64,000 nt of DNA from the NCBI GenBank assembly GCA_963750915.1, contig CAVVSF010000006.1:186001-250000 (forward strand). The letters are read 5' to 3'. Numbering within the stretch: the stretch's first letter is position 1; the number at the start of each line of letters is the position of its first letter. The notes beneath the pieces were generated by a model. The model saw nothing but the letters and a program-made list of their open reading frames with translations, did not search any database and was not told the origin of the DNA. Of this stretch, positions 62,485 to 64,000 are shown piece after piece. The position numbers and the translations under genes were made by a program. The DNA is from DATBJJ01 sp963750915. GTDB lineage: Bacteria > Acidobacteriota > Vicinamibacteria > Vicinamibacterales > 2-12-FULL-66-21.

Positions 62485-63246
62485 TCACGCCGTCGTGAGC
62501 TGCCACACGCCATCGATCTCCAGAGCCTTGCCTTCCTCACGCAGCTTGACGAGATGCGCGAGCACGCTCTCAGCCGCCGCGCCTTTCAGATCCGGCCGCA
62601 GCTTGACATAGGCGCGCGAGACCAGGTCGTCAACTGTGGACGGCGCTTCGCCGAGGAAACCGATCAGCTGGGTTTCACGCGAGGCGCGATGGCGAACGTA
62701 GCGCCCGATCAGCGCGAGCGGATCGTCAATCATCGCGCCGTGGGCCGGAAGCAGGCGCGTCGGCGACAGCGCGCGCACGCGCTCGAGCGACTCGAGGTAG
62801 GCGCGCAGGCTGCCGCCGCGGCTGGCGGGAATGACCACGGTGCCGATCGTCTGCACCAGGTCGCCGGAGAAGATCTCGCGCTCGAGCTGGAAGCAGCAGT
62901 GGTCCGCCGCATGTCCCGGCGTGTGCAGCACGGTCACGAACCCGTCGCCGGCGGCGACCCGCTCGTTGTCGACGAGCGGCGCGTCGCCTTCGCCGAAGCG
63001 GCGGACCCGCACCTCTGGCCAGCGGCTGACGATCGCCGGCATGCCTTTGACGTGATCGGAGTGCCCGTGGGTGATGAGCAGTTGCGCCAGCGGCGCACCG
63101 CCGAGCGCGGACGCCACGGCGTCGACGTGTTCCGGCACGCCGACGCCCGCATCGATCAGAGTCGGGATGGCGCCGGGCAGAAGAAAGGTGTTGTTACCGG
63201 TCGGCCCGGTCCACGGCGACGGGTTGCGGGCCGGCAGCAGGATCAC
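62485..63246 (-). CDS. MBL-fold metallo-hydrolase (LACTB2-like)
   Basis: 253 residues, GTG start at 63246. The metallo-beta-lactamase zinc motif THGHSDHVKG, HTPGHAADHCCF and FSGDLVQT are present, with a C-terminal winged-helix-like segment (DLVSRAYVKLRPDLKGAAAESVLAHL). This architecture is that of LACTB2-type proteins, some of which are RNases. The substrate is unknown. It begins 3 nt after the stop of the outer-membrane protein gene, so they probably share a transcript. Confidence 0.9.
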   Translation of the reverse strand: MILLPARNPSPWTGPTGNNTFLLPGAIPTLIDAGVGVPEHVDAVASALGGAPLAQLLITHGHSDHVKGMPAIVSRWPEVRVRRFGEGDAPLVDNERVAAGDGFVTVLHTPGHAADHCCFQLEREIFSGDLVQTIGTVVIPASRGGSLRAYLESLERVRALSPTRLLPAHGAMIDDPLALIGRYVRHRASRETQLIGFLGEAPSTVDDLVSRAYVKLRPDLKGAAAESVLAHLVKLREEGKALEIDGVWQLTTA

Positions 63247-63249
63247 GCG

Positions 63250-64000
63250 CTAAAAATGGTACTTCAAACGGACGTAGAAGAAGTCGCTGTCGCCGAATCG
63301 GCCGACGAGGTCGCGGCCGTCGCCGATGAACCAGCCGCCCGACGCCTCGAGGCCGAGATTGTCACGCAGGCTCGCCATCGCGATCGCGCGCACGAAGCCG
63401 GACGCTTCGGTCGCGTTGTAGACGCCGAAGGTGCGGAGACGATAGCGCTCGCGCGCGAAGGTGCGGTCGGCCGAGGCGACGAACGAAACGTCGCTCCGGC
63501 CGTCGTCGACCGCGTCGATCGTCAGCGGTGCGTCGTAGGACTCCGAGTGGAAGATGACCGTGCCGCTGAGCGTGTAGTCGCCGGCGCGCCGGTCGACGCC
63601 GAAGCCGGCGTCGGCCGACGACCCCGTGACGATGCGCACCTCTGGTGACTGAAAGCTGTCGCTGACGAACACCGCCAGTTCGCCACGCATGCCCCATTGG
63701 CCGCGAACCGCTTCGAAGTCGCCGCCGATCATGGTGAATCGCGGATAGAGCAGCGCCGTGACCGGCGGGGCGGCCGGGTCGATCGGCGGCTCGAAAGTGT
63801 AGAGGCCGAACGGTTCGATGCCGCGATATGCCGACACGCTCCAGTCCACTCGCCCGGTCGTCAACGCGACGCGGGCGCCGCCCTGCGCGTTGGCCGCAGT
63901 CAACGCGGGCTCGCGATTGTCGACCGTGGGCGCCGGTGGGCAGCCGAACGGCGCGCAGACGGCCGGATCCTGGGCCACGGTCGCGGCCAGGTTGAACGGC
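63250..64000 (-). CDS. Outer-membrane beta-barrel protein, C-terminal part (5' end beyond window)
   Basis: About 250 residues, open to the window edge. Alternating hydrophobic strands, many Gly and aromatic residues and a last strand FFYVRLKYHF with terminal Phe show a beta-barrel inserted by the BAM complex. GGDFEAVRGQWGMRGELAVF and YTLSGTVIFHSESYD are two hairpins. Family is not recognised; it may be a porin or a DUF1302-like protein. It lies just upstream of the MBL gene. Confidence 0.7.
   Translation of the reverse strand, partial: PFNLAATVAQDPAVCAPFGCPPAPTVDNREPALTAANAQGGARVALTTGRVDWSVSAYRGIEPFGLYTFEPPIDPAAPPVTALLYPRFTMIGGDFEAVRGQWGMRGELAVFVSDSFQSPEVRIVTGSSADAGFGVDRRAGDYTLSGTVIFHSESYDAPLTIDAVDDGRSDVSFVASADRTFARERYRLRTFGVYNATEASGFVRAIAMASLRDNLGLEASGGWFIGDGRDLVGRFGDSDFFYVRLKYHF

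Noticed and set aside
60200..62506. A 768-residue frame that looks like a rhodanese-M20 peptidase fusion
   Set aside because: The middle 90 residues are Arg-rich shadow sequence. The real second rhodanese domain lies in another frame, and the M20 gene has its own start at 61570. The joining is produced by a frameshift.

Overview
The window looks like a chromosomal segment of an Acidobacteriota bacterium, most likely of the Vicinamibacteria type. This is inferred from gene content: an ADOP-type duplicated permease, a VWFA-related acidobacterial protein, three TonB-dependent receptors of the Oar/CarboxypepD_reg type, sulfatase-like proteins fused to TPR repeats, and high GC with strong third-position GC. 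No rRNA or marker gene is present to confirm it.

Layout. 1-7.1 kb: a frameshifted asparagine synthetase, a secreted nucleoside-hydrolase-like (Sde182/DUF1593) protein, a DUF502 membrane protein and a complete quinol:fumarate reductase operon (small Cys protein-frdA-frdB-frdC-frdD, minus strand). 7.3-13 kb: an ADOP permease, glucose-6-phosphate dehydrogenase, a duplicated VOC gene with a third VOC remnant between the copies, and a DUF4136 protein. 13.1-21.1 kb: a patch of visibly lower GC ending at a tRNA-Glu(CTC). It holds a carbonic-anhydrase-like protein, DUF1269, a broken Tat-type carbonic anhydrase, a lysine/arginine-repeat histone-H1-like protein, a sulfatase, a circularly permuted alkaline phosphatase and an unknown protein. 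21.2-27.3 kb: M23 peptidase, cupredoxin lipoprotein, heme A synthase, heme O synthase and DUF420 (cytochrome oxidase biogenesis), then a membrane diguanylate cyclase. 27.6-39.5 kb: an AmiE-like/NamZ fusion for muropeptide turnover, two secreted or lipid-anchored proteins, two overlapping sulfatase-like/TPR genes and a VWFA protein. 39.5-46 kb: two TonB-dependent receptors. 46.3-53.1 kb: a fatty-acid beta-oxidation operon of Bacillus fad type (TetR-type fadR, fadN-like, alpha/beta hydrolase, thiolase, acyl-CoA dehydrogenase). The fadR promoter carries an operator nearly identical to the Bacillus FadR box. 53.1-64 kb: DUF1684, HAD phosphatases, a SirB1-type protein, a third receptor, a calcium-repeat lipoprotein, an M20 dipeptidase, a rhodanese, an MBL hydrolase and a partial outer-membrane protein.

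Two themes stand out. First, six otherwise well-preserved genes carry frameshifts, eight events in all, mostly single-base; five genes or six events lie outside the carbonic anhydrase and asnB, concentrated at 53-62 kb. This points to indel errors in the assembly or very recent decay. Second, the intergenic DNA is rich in structured repeats: a heptamer array running into a start codon, a family of GGCTTCAGCC-like palindromes at gene ends, a large CGGAGG inverted repeat inside the fad operon, and 16-nt repeats bracketing the permuted phosphatase.

The best leads for new biology are the AmiE-NamZ fusion, the permuted phosphatase, the histone-like repeat protein, the FadR box over an apparently leaderless promoter, and the small CxC protein heading the frd operon.
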